Assembly (NCBI GenBank): GCA_019307165.1
Contig: JAFDKD010000186.1
Location: 1-8,902 of the forward strand
DNA: 8,902 nucleotides
Reading direction: 5' to 3'
Source: Deltaproteobacteria bacterium
Lineage (GTDB): Bacteria > Desulfobacterota > DSM-4660 > Desulfatiglandales > Desulfatiglandaceae
A program made the position numbers and the translations under genes. Numbering within the stretch: the first letter of the stretch is position 1; each line of letters begins with the position of its first letter. Below the pieces are notes generated by a model. That model was not told the origin of the DNA, made no database searches, and saw only the letters and a program-made list of their open reading frames with translations. Below, piece after piece: positions 1 through 7,228 of the stretch.

Positions 1-2437
1 TTTTTGCTCCCAGCAGCACGATTCCCGATTTTAATTTGTCTTTGAGTTGATCCGCCGATTCGCGAAGCTCTTTGGGTGAGTCGGCTTCGATTTCTCTGGC
101 GACCGCCCGGATACCGCCGATCTCCATGGCATCTTTCAGAAAATCATCCGATTTTTGAGAACGCAGTTTGCCTTTCAGCGCCTCCAATTCACGGTCCCTC
201 TGCCTGTGTTCCTGAAGGAGCCTTTCCAACCGCTCGTTTATTTGTTCCGGCGCGGCTTTCAGCAGGGAGGCCGCCGTTCTCAGGGCCTGCTCCTGCGCCT
301 GAACATATGTCAGGGCCGCATCTCCCGTGAGCGCTTCGATCCTGCGGACATTGGCCGCCACCGCCCCTTCGCTGACGATCCTGAAAAGACCGATATCGCC
401 GGTCCTCTCCGTATGCGTGCCCCCGCACAGTTCCATGCTCACGTGGTCCCCGATTTCTACCAGGCGCACCGTATCGCCGTAACGTTCCTCAAAAATAGCC
501 ATGGCGCCGGTCTTCATGGCATCGTCTTTGGACATCAGGTTCGTTCGCAGGGGAAAGTTGTTTCTTATATGCCCGTTTACCAAGCGTTCCACCTCAGCGA
601 TCTGGTCCGGTGAAAGCTGCGCAAAGTGACTGAAATCAAATCGGAATCGATCGAGGGCGACCCGTGATCCGGACTGTTTGACGTGGTCTCCGAGAACCTC
701 CTGCAGGGCCGCATGCAAGAGATGGGTTGCCGTGTGATTAAGCGCTGTGTTCTTTCTCGTTTCCCGGTCCACCCGGGCCTCTACGCGGTCGCCCTCCGAC
801 AGTCGGCCCTCTTCCAGCTTCCCCCTGTGGACGATGGCGTTCTGGGAAAATTTCAAGGTATCGGTGACCTGAAAACGCATATGCTCGCCGAGCATCAAGC
901 CCCGATCGCCCACCTGTCCGCCGGCTTCACCGTAAAACGGCGTTTGGTCCAGGATGACATCGACCTCGGCGCCCGCCTCGATGGTTTCGGTTCGCTTGCC
1001 ATCCACCACGAGTGCGGTAACCCCGGCAGAGGCGGAAAGGGTATCGTATCCTATAAACCGGCTGGCAAGACCCTGGGCCAGCAGGTCCCGAACAGCCTCC
1101 GGGATCTCTTCTTCCCCGCTTCCGGCCCATGATTCCTGAGACATGGTCCTCTGCCGGGACATGGCATTTTCGTATCCGTCCCTGTCCACTTGCAGGTTTT
1201 CGTCCCGCGCCACATCCTCTACGATATCCAGTGAAAGCCCAAACGTGTCGTAAAGCTTGAAAGCCACCTCGCCCGGAATGGTATGTTCGTTCCGAACCCT
1301 CAGCGCCTCGATCTCTTCGTTCAGGACGCGCATGCCGTAATGCAGGGTATCGGCAAATCGGCGCTCCTCGCTCTTGAGCACTTCTTCGATGAATGCCTTG
1401 GACCTGAGAAGTTCGTTGTAATCCTCGCCCATGCTCAGGATGACATTACTGCAAACGGTGTTCAGGAACGCGCTCTCGATTCCGAGGACCTGGCCGAAAC
1501 GGATGGCCCTCCGGATGATGCGCCTGAGGACATACCCCCTGCCCTCGTTGGCGGGCATGATGCCGTCGCCGATGAGAAATGCGGCGGCCCGCGCGTGGTC
1601 TGAAATCACCCGGAACGCCACATTGCGCCTGTCGTCTTCCCCGTAGGCGCAGCCGGCGATGTTTTCGATTCCGGAAATGATATGACGGAACAAATCGGTG
1701 TCATAATTGGACGTGACCCCTTGAACCACGGCTGCCAGACGTTCAAGGCCCATGCCCGTGTCGATGTTGGGCCTCGGCAGGGGGTTCAGTGCCCCGTCCG
1801 GTTGTCTGTCGAACTGGGTAAAAACCAGGTTCCAGATCTCCAGGTAGCGATCGCATTCGCATCCCGGGGCGCAGTCGGGACGGCCGCAACTCATGGCCGG
1901 CCCCTGGTCTATGAGGATTTCCGAGCAGGGGCCGCAGGGGCCGGTATCTCCCATGGCCCAGAAATTATCTTTTTCACCCAGGCGAACGATCCGTTCCCCG
2001 GGAATTCCGATCTCTTTCTCCCAAATCCCGTAGGCTTCATCGTCATCGGTGTACACGGTAGCATAGAGCCGCTCGGACGGAAGCCCGTATCCCTCCGTGA
2101 GCAATTCCCATGCCCACAAAATAGTTTCTTCCTTGAAATAGTCTCCGAATGAAAAGTTCCCCAGCATTTCAAAGAACGTGTGATGCCTGGCCGTGTAGCC
2201 CACGTTCTCCAGGTCATTGTGCTTTCCGCCGGCGCGAACGCACTTCTGAGAGGTGGTGGCCCGTTGATAGCCCCGCTTTTCCTCCCCCAGAAAGAGCCGT
2301 TTGAACTGAACCATGCCGGCATTTGTGAACAGGAGCGTGGGGTCGTCCTGGGGAATAAGCGAAGAACTCTCAACGATTTGGTGGCCGTGAGTCTCGAAAT
2401 AGGTCAAAAATTTGCTTCTGATTTCTCTGAAATCCAT
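1..2437 (-). CDS. alaS: Alanyl-tRNA synthetase, 3' end cut off by the window edge
   Basis: Cytoplasmic class II aminoacyl-tRNA synthetase that charges tRNA-Ala and hydrolyses mischarged Ser- or Gly-tRNA-Ala. I translated the minus strand from ATG at 2437; the frame stays open for 812 codons to the edge. The usual length is about 870-880 residues, so some 60-70 C-terminal residues are missing. Visible in order: N-terminal catalytic core with FTNAGMVQFK (38-47), the motif-2 region KCVRAGGKHNDLENVG (65-80) and MLGNFSFGDYFK (91-102); a cysteine-rich insert (C184, C189, C193, C195) before DRYLEIWNLVF; motif 3 PNIDTGMGLERLAAVVQG (223-240). The editing domain has its four metal ligands, H568 and H572 in NHTATHLLHA plus C671 and H675 in CGGTH. 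A charged, probably coiled-coil segment (about 705-760) follows, then the start of the DHHA1/C-Ala domain. The gene lies 59 nt after the recA stop, so co-transcription is possible. No disruption is seen. Confidence 0.97.
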   Translation of the reverse strand, partial: MDFREIRSKFLTYFETHGHQIVESSSLIPQDDPTLLFTNAGMVQFKRLFLGEEKRGYQRATTSQKCVRAGGKHNDLENVGYTARHHTFFEMLGNFSFGDYFKEETILWAWELLTEGYGLPSERLYATVYTDDDEAYGIWEKEIGIPGERIVRLGEKDNFWAMGDTGPCGPCSEILIDQGPAMSCGRPDCAPGCECDRYLEIWNLVFTQFDRQPDGALNPLPRPNIDTGMGLERLAAVVQGVTSNYDTDLFRHIISGIENIAGCAYGEDDRRNVAFRVISDHARAAAFLIGDGIMPANEGRGYVLRRIIRRAIRFGQVLGIESAFLNTVCSNVILSMGEDYNELLRSKAFIEEVLKSEERRFADTLHYGMRVLNEEIEALRVRNEHTIPGEVAFKLYDTFGLSLDIVEDVARDENLQVDRDGYENAMSRQRTMSQESWAGSGEEEIPEAVRDLLAQGLASRFIGYDTLSASAGVTALVVDGKRTETIEAGAEVDVILDQTPFYGEAGGQVGDRGLMLGEHMRFQVTDTLKFSQNAIVHRGKLEEGRLSEGDRVEARVDRETRKNTALNHTATHLLHAALQEVLGDHVKQSGSRVALDRFRFDFSHFAQLSPDQIAEVERLVNGHIRNNFPLRTNLMSKDDAMKTGAMAIFEERYGDTVRLVEIGDHVSMELCGGTHTERTGDIGLFRIVSEGAVAANVRRIEALTGDAALTYVQAQEQALRTAASLLKAAPEQINERLERLLQEHRQRDRELEALKGKLRSQKSDDFLKDAMEIGGIRAVAREIEADSPKELRESADQLKDKLKSGIVLLGAK

Positions 2438-2445
2438 TTATTTAT

Positions 2446-2451
2446 CCACTC
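2446..2451 (-). promoter_or_regulatory. Ribosome binding site of alaS
   Basis: On the minus strand GAGTGG stands 8 nt before ATG 2437. It is a moderate Shine-Dalgarno match. It fits the start that gives the family's usual N-terminus (MDFREIRSKF). Confidence 0.5.
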
Positions 2452-2496
2452 AAATGATTGTTGCACCCGGTCGCGGCGGCTTTACTCTGCGCCCGC

Positions 2497-3471
2497 TCAA
2501 GAACCGCTTTTATCCTTCTTGCCGCCCTGTTGGCGCTCCCTCAGCGCCCTGAGCCCGGTTTTTTCGAGGATGTCCTCGGCGATTCGGTCGCGAATATCGG
2601 TGTTTTCAGCCAGAAAATTTTTGACGTTCTGGCGTCCCTGGCCGATTCGCTCTCCGCCGAAGGAATACCAGGCGCCGCTTTTTTCCACGATGTCCATGGA
2701 AACCCCCAGATCGAGGATGTCCGGGGCGATTTTATTCTTGACCACCTTGACCCGCGTGCGATTTCCCACCATCTGATCGCCTTCTTTGATGGCGCCTATT
2801 CTGCGGATGTCAAGACGCTGGGTCGCATAGAATTTAAGGGCGTTGCCGCCGGTCGTGGTTTCCGGGTTTCCGAACATCACGCCGATTTTAATTCGAATTT
2901 GGTTAATGAATATGACGCATGTCATGGATTTGCTGATGGTTGCCGTCAATTTACGGAGCGCCTGAGACATCAACCGCGCCTGCAGACCCACGTGGTGGTC
3001 CCCCATCTCTCCCTCGATTTCGGCCCTCGGGACCAGCGCCGCCACCGAATCGATAACCAGGACGTCTACGGCCCCGCTGCGAACCAGTATCTCCGTTATG
3101 TCGAGGGCCTGTTCCCCGGTGTCCGGCTGTGAAACGAGGAGACTGTCCACATCGACGCCCAATTTTCGGGCATAGGCCACATCCAGGGCGTGCTCCGCGT
3201 CCACAAAAGCCACCATTCCTCCCATGGTCTGGGCTTCCGCGGCGATATGGAGCGCCAATGTGGTCTTGCCTGAGGATTCAGGGCCGTAAATTTCCAGGAC
3301 TCTCCCGCGGGGGACCCCGCCTATGCCCAGGGCCAGGTCCAGCGCAATGGACCCGGTGGAGATGGCGGGCACATCCACCACCTTGTCCGCCCCCATTCTC
3401 ATAATGGAACCGCGACCGAATTGTTTCTCGATCTGAGAAATCGCCTGCTCGACCGCCTTTTCTCTGTCCAT
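2497..3471 (-). CDS. recA: Recombinase RecA with an internal 19-residue gap in the core
   Basis: DNA-dependent ATPase that forms filaments on single-stranded DNA, drives strand exchange and triggers LexA cleavage. The 324-residue product has Walker A GPESSGKT (63-70), Walker B VLVIDS (137-142), loop L1 around EIEGEMGDHH (151-160) and loop L2 GVMFGNPETTTGGN (197-210). The C-terminal domain contains EKSGAWYSFGGERIGQG (263-279). Start ATG 3471 is fixed by GGAGGG 7 nt upstream and the usual N-terminus. Oddity: after KNKIAP (245-250) the chain jumps to DILDLGV (251-257). In E. coli numbering Pro254-Gly272 is missing, which is 19 residues and keeps frame (junction between bases 2722 and 2721). The lost block holds conserved FxILYGEGI, including Tyr264 and Gly265 near the adenine of bound nucleotide. 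Lys248 and Lys250 equivalents (K245, K247) remain. The tail ends basic (GGKKDKSGS) rather than in the acidic tail seen in E. coli. Family identity is certain; whether the protein works is open. Confidence 0.96.
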   Translation of the reverse strand: MDREKAVEQAISQIEKQFGRGSIMRMGADKVVDVPAISTGSIALDLALGIGGVPRGRVLEIYGPESSGKTTLALHIAAEAQTMGGMVAFVDAEHALDVAYARKLGVDVDSLLVSQPDTGEQALDITEILVRSGAVDVLVIDSVAALVPRAEIEGEMGDHHVGLQARLMSQALRKLTATISKSMTCVIFINQIRIKIGVMFGNPETTTGGNALKFYATQRLDIRRIGAIKEGDQMVGNRTRVKVVKNKIAPDILDLGVSMDIVEKSGAWYSFGGERIGQGRQNVKNFLAENTDIRDRIAEDILEKTGLRALRERQQGGKKDKSGS

Positions 3472-3478
3472 GCGTTTA

Positions 3479-3484
3479 CCCTCC
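3479..3484 (-). promoter_or_regulatory. Strong ribosome binding site of recA
   Basis: GGAGGG on the minus strand, 7 nt before ATG 3471. It is the best Shine-Dalgarno in the window and settles the recA start. Confidence 0.8.
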
Positions 3485-3650
3485 GTTTCTGTTGCCGTCC
3501 TCTCAACGGTAAAAGAAATATAAAGTTGTCTCTGCAGCCTCCGCGCCTCCTGCGAAGCGGGCGGTGAAACAATACGAAAAACATGTCACCTGATTTTACG
3601 GGCCGGGGTACTTAATAACGGAAACGGCGCTGTCTCATACCTCAATTACT

Positions 3651-3668
3651 ATCCGTGTCATCCGTGGT
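3651..3668 (+). repeat. Two-copy 9-nt near-tandem repeat ATCCGTGTC/ATCCGTGGT
   Basis: Two adjacent 9-mers share ATCCGTG in first position (3651-3659 and 3660-3668). They lie just downstream of thpR in the non-coding gap. From memory, very similar 'ATCCGTGTxATCCGTGGT' strings are scattered in intergenic DNA of many environmental bacterial genomes; that is recall, not a search. Confidence 0.5.
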
Positions 3669-3686
3669 AAGAAATCAGCACCTCCG

Positions 3687-4262
3687 CTACGCGGCACCCG
3701 TGAGCGGCCAGCCATCGATCCGTGTGTAAATGGCGCCCCCGGGCCTGAGGTCGCTCTTGAAAAGCAGCAGTTCCTTCAACGTGAAAACGGGACCTTCCAG
3801 TCCCCGGTATCGTGAAACCGCCTCATCCAAAAGATGACCGCCCTCTGCGCCTTTTCTGAATCTGCCCAAGGTCAAGTGGGGATTGAATCTACGCTTTTCA
3901 GGCGTTATGCCGAATGGCCGAAGCCGCTTCTGGAGTGCATCCCTGAAATAGGACATGCGTTCCACATCGCCCTTCAACCCGGCCCACAGAACTCTCGGCC
4001 GCTTCCGGCCGCCGAAAAAACCGACGCCGCTCAAAGCCAACTGAAATGGTCCGTAACGACGGCAGACATGGGCCGCATTTTCGCCCATGTCCTTAAGAAG
4101 TCCTTCGGCCAGGTGGCCCATGAATATCACGGTCAAATGAATATTGTCCACCCTTACCCATCTGATATCCAAGGGCAATGGGCGAAGCTCGCCCGAAATG
4201 CGGGAAACGGTACGCTTTATTTCCGTCGGCAGTTCAAAGGCCAGGAAGGAACGGATATCCAT
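3687..4262 (-). CDS. thpR: RNA 2',3'-cyclic phosphodiesterase (ThpR, 2H superfamily)
   Basis: Family members hydrolyse 2',3'-cyclic phosphate ends of RNA to 2'-phosphate; some also ligate 2'-5' tRNA halves. The 191-residue protein has both catalytic HxTx tetrads of the 2H phosphoesterase fold: H42-L-T44-V in NIHLTVIFMG and H129-L-T131-L in FNPHLTLGRF. The N-terminus RSFLAFELP and RVLWAGL (90-96) are also typical, and 190 residues is about the usual size. The start ATG 4262 lies inside the cinA coding end, giving a 29-nt overlap in another frame. It is supported by AGGAG 8 nt upstream, so translation is probably coupled to cinA. It is the last gene of the larC-pgpA-cinA-thpR run. The cellular RNA substrate cannot be read from the sequence. 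Confidence 0.93.
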   Translation of the reverse strand: MDIRSFLAFELPTEIKRTVSRISGELRPLPLDIRWVRVDNIHLTVIFMGHLAEGLLKDMGENAAHVCRRYGPFQLALSGVGFFGGRKRPRVLWAGLKGDVERMSYFRDALQKRLRPFGITPEKRRFNPHLTLGRFRKGAEGGHLLDEAVSRYRGLEGPVFTLKELLLFKSDLRPGGAIYTRIDGWPLTGAA

Positions 4263-5490
4263 TCATGTATCTCCTGATCCAGTCCAGCGCCATCATGGAG
4301 GTATTGTGCTTGACCTGCTCCCGCGTGCCCCAAAAGCGGTATTTGCGTGAAAATGTCTCCGATTCCACGGCAAGCCCCAGGTGGACCGTTCCCACCGGTT
4401 TGTCCTTGGTGGCCCCGTCAGGGCCCGCGATCCCTGTCACGGCCAGCCCCAGGTCCGTTTGCATTCGGCGCCGGACGCCTTCGGCCATTTCCCGGACCGT
4501 CCGGTCGCTGACCGCCCCCTGCGCTTCAAGCGTTTCCGCCGACACCCCCAAAAGGTCGATCTTGGCCTGGTTGCTGTAAACCACCATACCGCCCATATAG
4601 TAAGCGGAGCTGCCGGGGACATTGGTTAGGCGATGGCCGATGAGACCGCCCGTGCAGGATTCGGCCGTTGAAAGCGTCAGGTCCTTCTCCGCGAGCCCTT
4701 GCCCGATGATTTCCTCCATATTCTCGCTTCCTTCGGAAAAGATGCCGGGTCCGACGAGCCGTTTGATCTCGTCCTTCACCCGGTCCAGTTCCCGCAGGAC
4801 CGACGTTTCGTCCTGCCCCCTGAGGCTGAGCGTGATGTGGTTTTCCGGAAAGTTCGGGTAAAACCCGAACACGATGCCTTTGGTCTGATTCCGGAGATCG
4901 CCCAACATCTCGGCAATGCTCGGTTCATTCAGTCCGTACAGCTTCAGGACCCGCTGCCTGACGACGGGGAGCGTCTCGAAGAGCCCTATGATTTCCGGAA
5001 GGACGAAATTGTCCATGAGATAACGCATCTGATCGGGAACGCCGGGAAGAAAATAGAGCGGGATGTCCTTTTCCATCAGACAAAAGCCGCAGGCCGTTCC
5101 TTCCGGGTTCAGCATTCTCGAGCCCCGAGGCATCCAGGCCATTTTTTCCATGGATGCGGTGACTTTCAGCCCGCGCGCCGCCGAGTGGTGCTTGATCAAT
5201 TGAAACATCTGCTTGTCGAGGCAAAGCGGCCTGTCCAGGGCCCCGGCAACGATTTCACTGGTGATGTCGTCATCGGTGGCGCCCAGACCGCCGGTGACAA
5301 TGACGAACCGCGAAACCGCCAAGGCGCGCGTGAGGGCGTCGGAAACCTTGTCGTAGTCGTCGCCCACCGAAGTGATACGGGTAACCTGAAGGCCGGAAGC
5401 CGCCAGCCGGCCCGCCGCATACCAGGCGTTCAGGTCAAGCGTTCGGCCCGAAACAAGCTCGGTCCCAATGGTGATGATTTCGCCTTCCAT
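4234..5490 (-). CDS. cinA: CinA: MoCF-like N-terminal domain plus PncC nicotinamide-nucleotide amidase
   Basis: A two-domain cytosolic protein of 418 residues, the normal full length. The N-terminal COG1058/MoCF-like domain (about 1-170) shows EIITIGTELVSGRTLDLNA (4-22) and VTGGLGATDDDITSE (65-79); in studied CinA proteins this half has ADP-ribose pyrophosphatase activity. The C-terminal PncC domain (about 257-410) deamidates NMN to nicotinate mononucleotide in NAD salvage. It has TAESCTGG (275-282, with Ser278 as the probable nucleophile), VVYSNQAK (303-310, Tyr305 and Lys310) and VTGIAGPDG (351-359). Start ATG 5490 gives the family N-terminus; only a weak GTGGGTG precedes it. It lies 25 nt after pgpA and overlaps thpR. 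In some bacteria cinA is co-transcribed with recA and linked to competence. Here thpR and a 215-nt gap separate them, so NAD salvage is the safer role. Confidence 0.95.
   Translation of the reverse strand: MEGEIITIGTELVSGRTLDLNAWYAAGRLAASGLQVTRITSVGDDYDKVSDALTRALAVSRFVIVTGGLGATDDDITSEIVAGALDRPLCLDKQMFQLIKHHSAARGLKVTASMEKMAWMPRGSRMLNPEGTACGFCLMEKDIPLYFLPGVPDQMRYLMDNFVLPEIIGLFETLPVVRQRVLKLYGLNEPSIAEMLGDLRNQTKGIVFGFYPNFPENHITLSLRGQDETSVLRELDRVKDEIKRLVGPGIFSEGSENMEEIIGQGLAEKDLTLSTAESCTGGLIGHRLTNVPGSSAYYMGGMVVYSNQAKIDLLGVSAETLEAQGAVSDRTVREMAEGVRRRMQTDLGLAVTGIAGPDGATKDKPVGTVHLGLAVESETFSRKYRFWGTREQVKHNTSMMALDWIRRYMNGYPFLPGL
4271..4275 (-). promoter_or_regulatory. Ribosome binding site of thpR inside the cinA end
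   Basis: AGGAG on the minus strand, 8 nt before ATG 4262, embedded in the last codons of cinA. It decides the thpR start and supports the 29-nt overlap. Confidence 0.7.
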
Positions 5491-5515
5491 CGAATGGCAC
5501 CCACTGCCGGGGAAT

Positions 5516-6034
5516 TCAGAAAATTCCTGAAAAGAGCATCAATATGGCCTTGGCGACCAAGGCCGTATACAGACCCGCAACCACATCATCCATGACAATG
5601 CCGACGCCGCCCGGGAGCCGTTCCATCTGCCGCACGGGGAAAGGCTTCCAGATGTCGAACAGGCGGAACAGGAAAAACCCGAGAACCAGGGCCGTCCAGG
5701 AGGAAGGAAGCAACGCCGCGGCTGTCAAATACCCAACGACCTCGTCAACGACGACCTGGGAAGGGTCCTCCCGTCCGATGAGACGCCGGGCCCGGTCGGC
5801 GGCCCACATGGCGACACCGATGCTCGAAACGACCATTGCGCATCTGAATAAAGGGCCCGCTTGCTGCAACCAGACGGCAAGGGGAACGGCCCCCACGGTC
5901 CCGAATGTGCCGGAGGCAACGGGAATGAGGCCCGTTCCAAGCCAAGTGGCCAGAATCAAGGCCGCCTTATCGGGAATGCCGGAGTGATTGATGGTGGTTC
6001 TGAACGAAAAATTATCAGAATGCGGTTTAGACAT
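5516..6034 (-). CDS. pgpA: Phosphatidylglycerophosphatase A
   Basis: Integral membrane enzyme that dephosphorylates phosphatidylglycerophosphate to phosphatidylglycerol. The 172-residue protein matches the usual family length. Motifs: GTGLIPVASGTFGT (33-46), EDPSQVVVDEVVGY (89-102) with acidic D90, D97 and E98, FRLFDIWKPFP (123-133) and PGGVGIVMDDVVAG (141-154). Hydrophobic stretches at about 22-60, 66-78, 102-125 and 152-170 give several membrane passes. ATG 6034 is chosen over the adjoining TTG 6037, which adds only one residue. It starts 10 nt after the larC stop with no clear Shine-Dalgarno of its own, so coupling to larC is likely. The juxtaposition with larC and cinA has no evident metabolic logic beyond shared transcription. 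Confidence 0.94.
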   Translation of the reverse strand: MSKPHSDNFSFRTTINHSGIPDKAALILATWLGTGLIPVASGTFGTVGAVPLAVWLQQAGPLFRCAMVVSSIGVAMWAADRARRLIGREDPSQVVVDEVVGYLTAAALLPSSWTALVLGFFLFRLFDIWKPFPVRQMERLPGGVGIVMDDVVAGLYTALVAKAILMLFSGIF

Positions 6035-6044
6035 CAAGCGGGTA

Positions 6045-7211
6045 TCAGGGCCTGTTAAGTCCCATGATCCAGTAATAGATTTCCTTCAGGGGCCGCCCTG
6101 TTTCGGCGGCAATTTCCCTGCATGCCTCATATTCAGGCAGTATTGACCGGGAGCCGTCCTCCCTGATGGCCTCTTTCACGCGAATTTTGCCCCAGGGACT
6201 GTCCACTTCCGAATGGGTTCGCCGAAGCACTCTCCGCCGCGTGTGTTGAACACGCACGCCCAGCGTGGTGCTCTCCGTCAACATCAGATCCATAAGGGCG
6301 TCTGTGAGGTGAGGCGGGGCGATGACCTGAACCTGTACGCCGGGCCTGTTTTTTTTCATGTAAACCGGGGTGAACACCACATCCAGGGCGCCCGCTTCGA
6401 ATAGACGTGCCATAAGGTGCCCCGTCCATTCGGGGATCATGTCATCCAGATTGGCCTCGATCACCGCCACCATGTGGTCGGCCCGCTCCGACGCATCGTC
6501 ACCGATGACAATTCGGGCAAGATTGGGCCGATCGGGCAGGTCTCTGCTTCCCACACCATATCCGACCGCCGTAACCGACATGGACGGCATCGGACCGAAT
6601 GAATCCCCGAGCCCGCTTGCAAGGGCCGCACCGGTGGGGGTGACCATCTCATGCTCCACCCCGGAATCGTAAACGGGAAAACCTTTCAACAAAGCCAGGG
6701 TGGCCGGCGCCGGCACAGGTATTCTTCCGTGCGCAGCGGTCGTAAATCCCGAACCGAGCGGAAGGGGCGAGACGTGAAGAGACGTGATTCCCAGGGCTTC
6801 CAATCCGTATACCGTCCCGCAGATATCGACGATGGCGTCAACAGCGCCCACTTCGTGAAAATGGACTTCCTCGGGTGGCCGGCCGTGGATTTCCCCTTCG
6901 GCTCGGGCCAGGGCCTCGAAAATACGGACGGCCCGGTCTTTGACGGTTTCACTGAAGGTTGCCTGCCGGATGATATCGCGGATTTCAGGCAGGTGTCTGG
7001 AGGGCTGGTCGTCCCTGTCGAATTCAACATGAAAGCGAGCGCCGGAGATATGGTGGCGCGCCTCCCGGCTGACGGCGATACGATACCGGTCGAGGGGGAG
7101 CGTTTCGAGGGCCGCCCGCAGCTGCTCGAAGGGAAGCCCCGCATGCAGCAGGGCGCCGATAAACATATCGCCGCTGATGCCTGAGAAACAGTCCAGATAA
7201 GCAATTTTCAT
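6045..7211 (-). CDS. larC: LarC, nickel insertion enzyme for the nickel-pincer nucleotide cofactor
   Basis: LarC uses CTP to insert nickel into pyridinium-3,5-bisthiocarboxylate mononucleotide, the last step of the cofactor of lactate racemase and LarA-like epimerases. From ATG 7211 the product has 388 residues, normal for a fused LarC. Motifs: MKIAYLDCFSGISGDM (1-16), HFHEVGAVDAIVD (117-129), HGRIPVPAPAT (161-171), EANLDD (252-257) and YMKKNRPG (284-291). The LarC1 and LarC2 halves are in one frame, unlike Lactobacillus, where a programmed frameshift joins them. ATG 7229 would add six residues (MCYDET) and its first base falls in a hairpin arm; 7211 is preferred because it gives the family N-terminus, but its own Shine-Dalgarno is poor. 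No larA, larB or larE is in the window, so the partners would have to lie elsewhere. It is first in the run with pgpA. Confidence 0.94.
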   Translation of the reverse strand: MKIAYLDCFSGISGDMFIGALLHAGLPFEQLRAALETLPLDRYRIAVSREARHHISGARFHVEFDRDDQPSRHLPEIRDIIRQATFSETVKDRAVRIFEALARAEGEIHGRPPEEVHFHEVGAVDAIVDICGTVYGLEALGITSLHVSPLPLGSGFTTAAHGRIPVPAPATLALLKGFPVYDSGVEHEMVTPTGAALASGLGDSFGPMPSMSVTAVGYGVGSRDLPDRPNLARIVIGDDASERADHMVAVIEANLDDMIPEWTGHLMARLFEAGALDVVFTPVYMKKNRPGVQVQVIAPPHLTDALMDLMLTESTTLGVRVQHTRRRVLRRTHSEVDSPWGKIRVKEAIREDGSRSILPEYEACREIAAETGRPLKEIYYWIMGLNRP

Positions 7212-7228
7212 GGTCTCATCATAACACA

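Larger units (their letters stand above)
3472..3686 (-). other. recA upstream intergenic region, no recognised SOS box
   Basis: This 215-nt gap between the thpR stop and the recA start should hold the recA promoter, because such a spacing is unlike the tight operon before it. On the minus strand an AT-rich TATATT lies at about 3517-3522, but no good -35 is found at the right distance. I looked for LexA operator types (CTGT-N8-ACAG, GAAC/GTTC half-sites) and saw no convincing match. No T-run terminator follows thpR. The thpR-proximal part contains a 9-nt near-tandem repeat, listed separately. Confidence 0.4.

Noticed and set aside
2458..3132. Plus-strand frame of 224 codons
   Set aside because: It is antisense to recA and does not resemble any protein I know.
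3483..3509. CCGTT/AACGG inverted repeat over the recA ribosome site
   Set aside because: Only 5 bp with a 17-nt loop and no extension; too weak to call a regulatory hairpin.
3472..3686. LexA/SOS operator upstream of recA
   Set aside because: I searched by eye for known operator types and found no convincing palindrome. Absence cannot be proved without knowing this organism's LexA site.
4699..5595. Long plus-strand frame of 298 codons
   Set aside because: It is antisense to cinA and the pgpA end, with no recognisable domain; a high-GC shadow frame.
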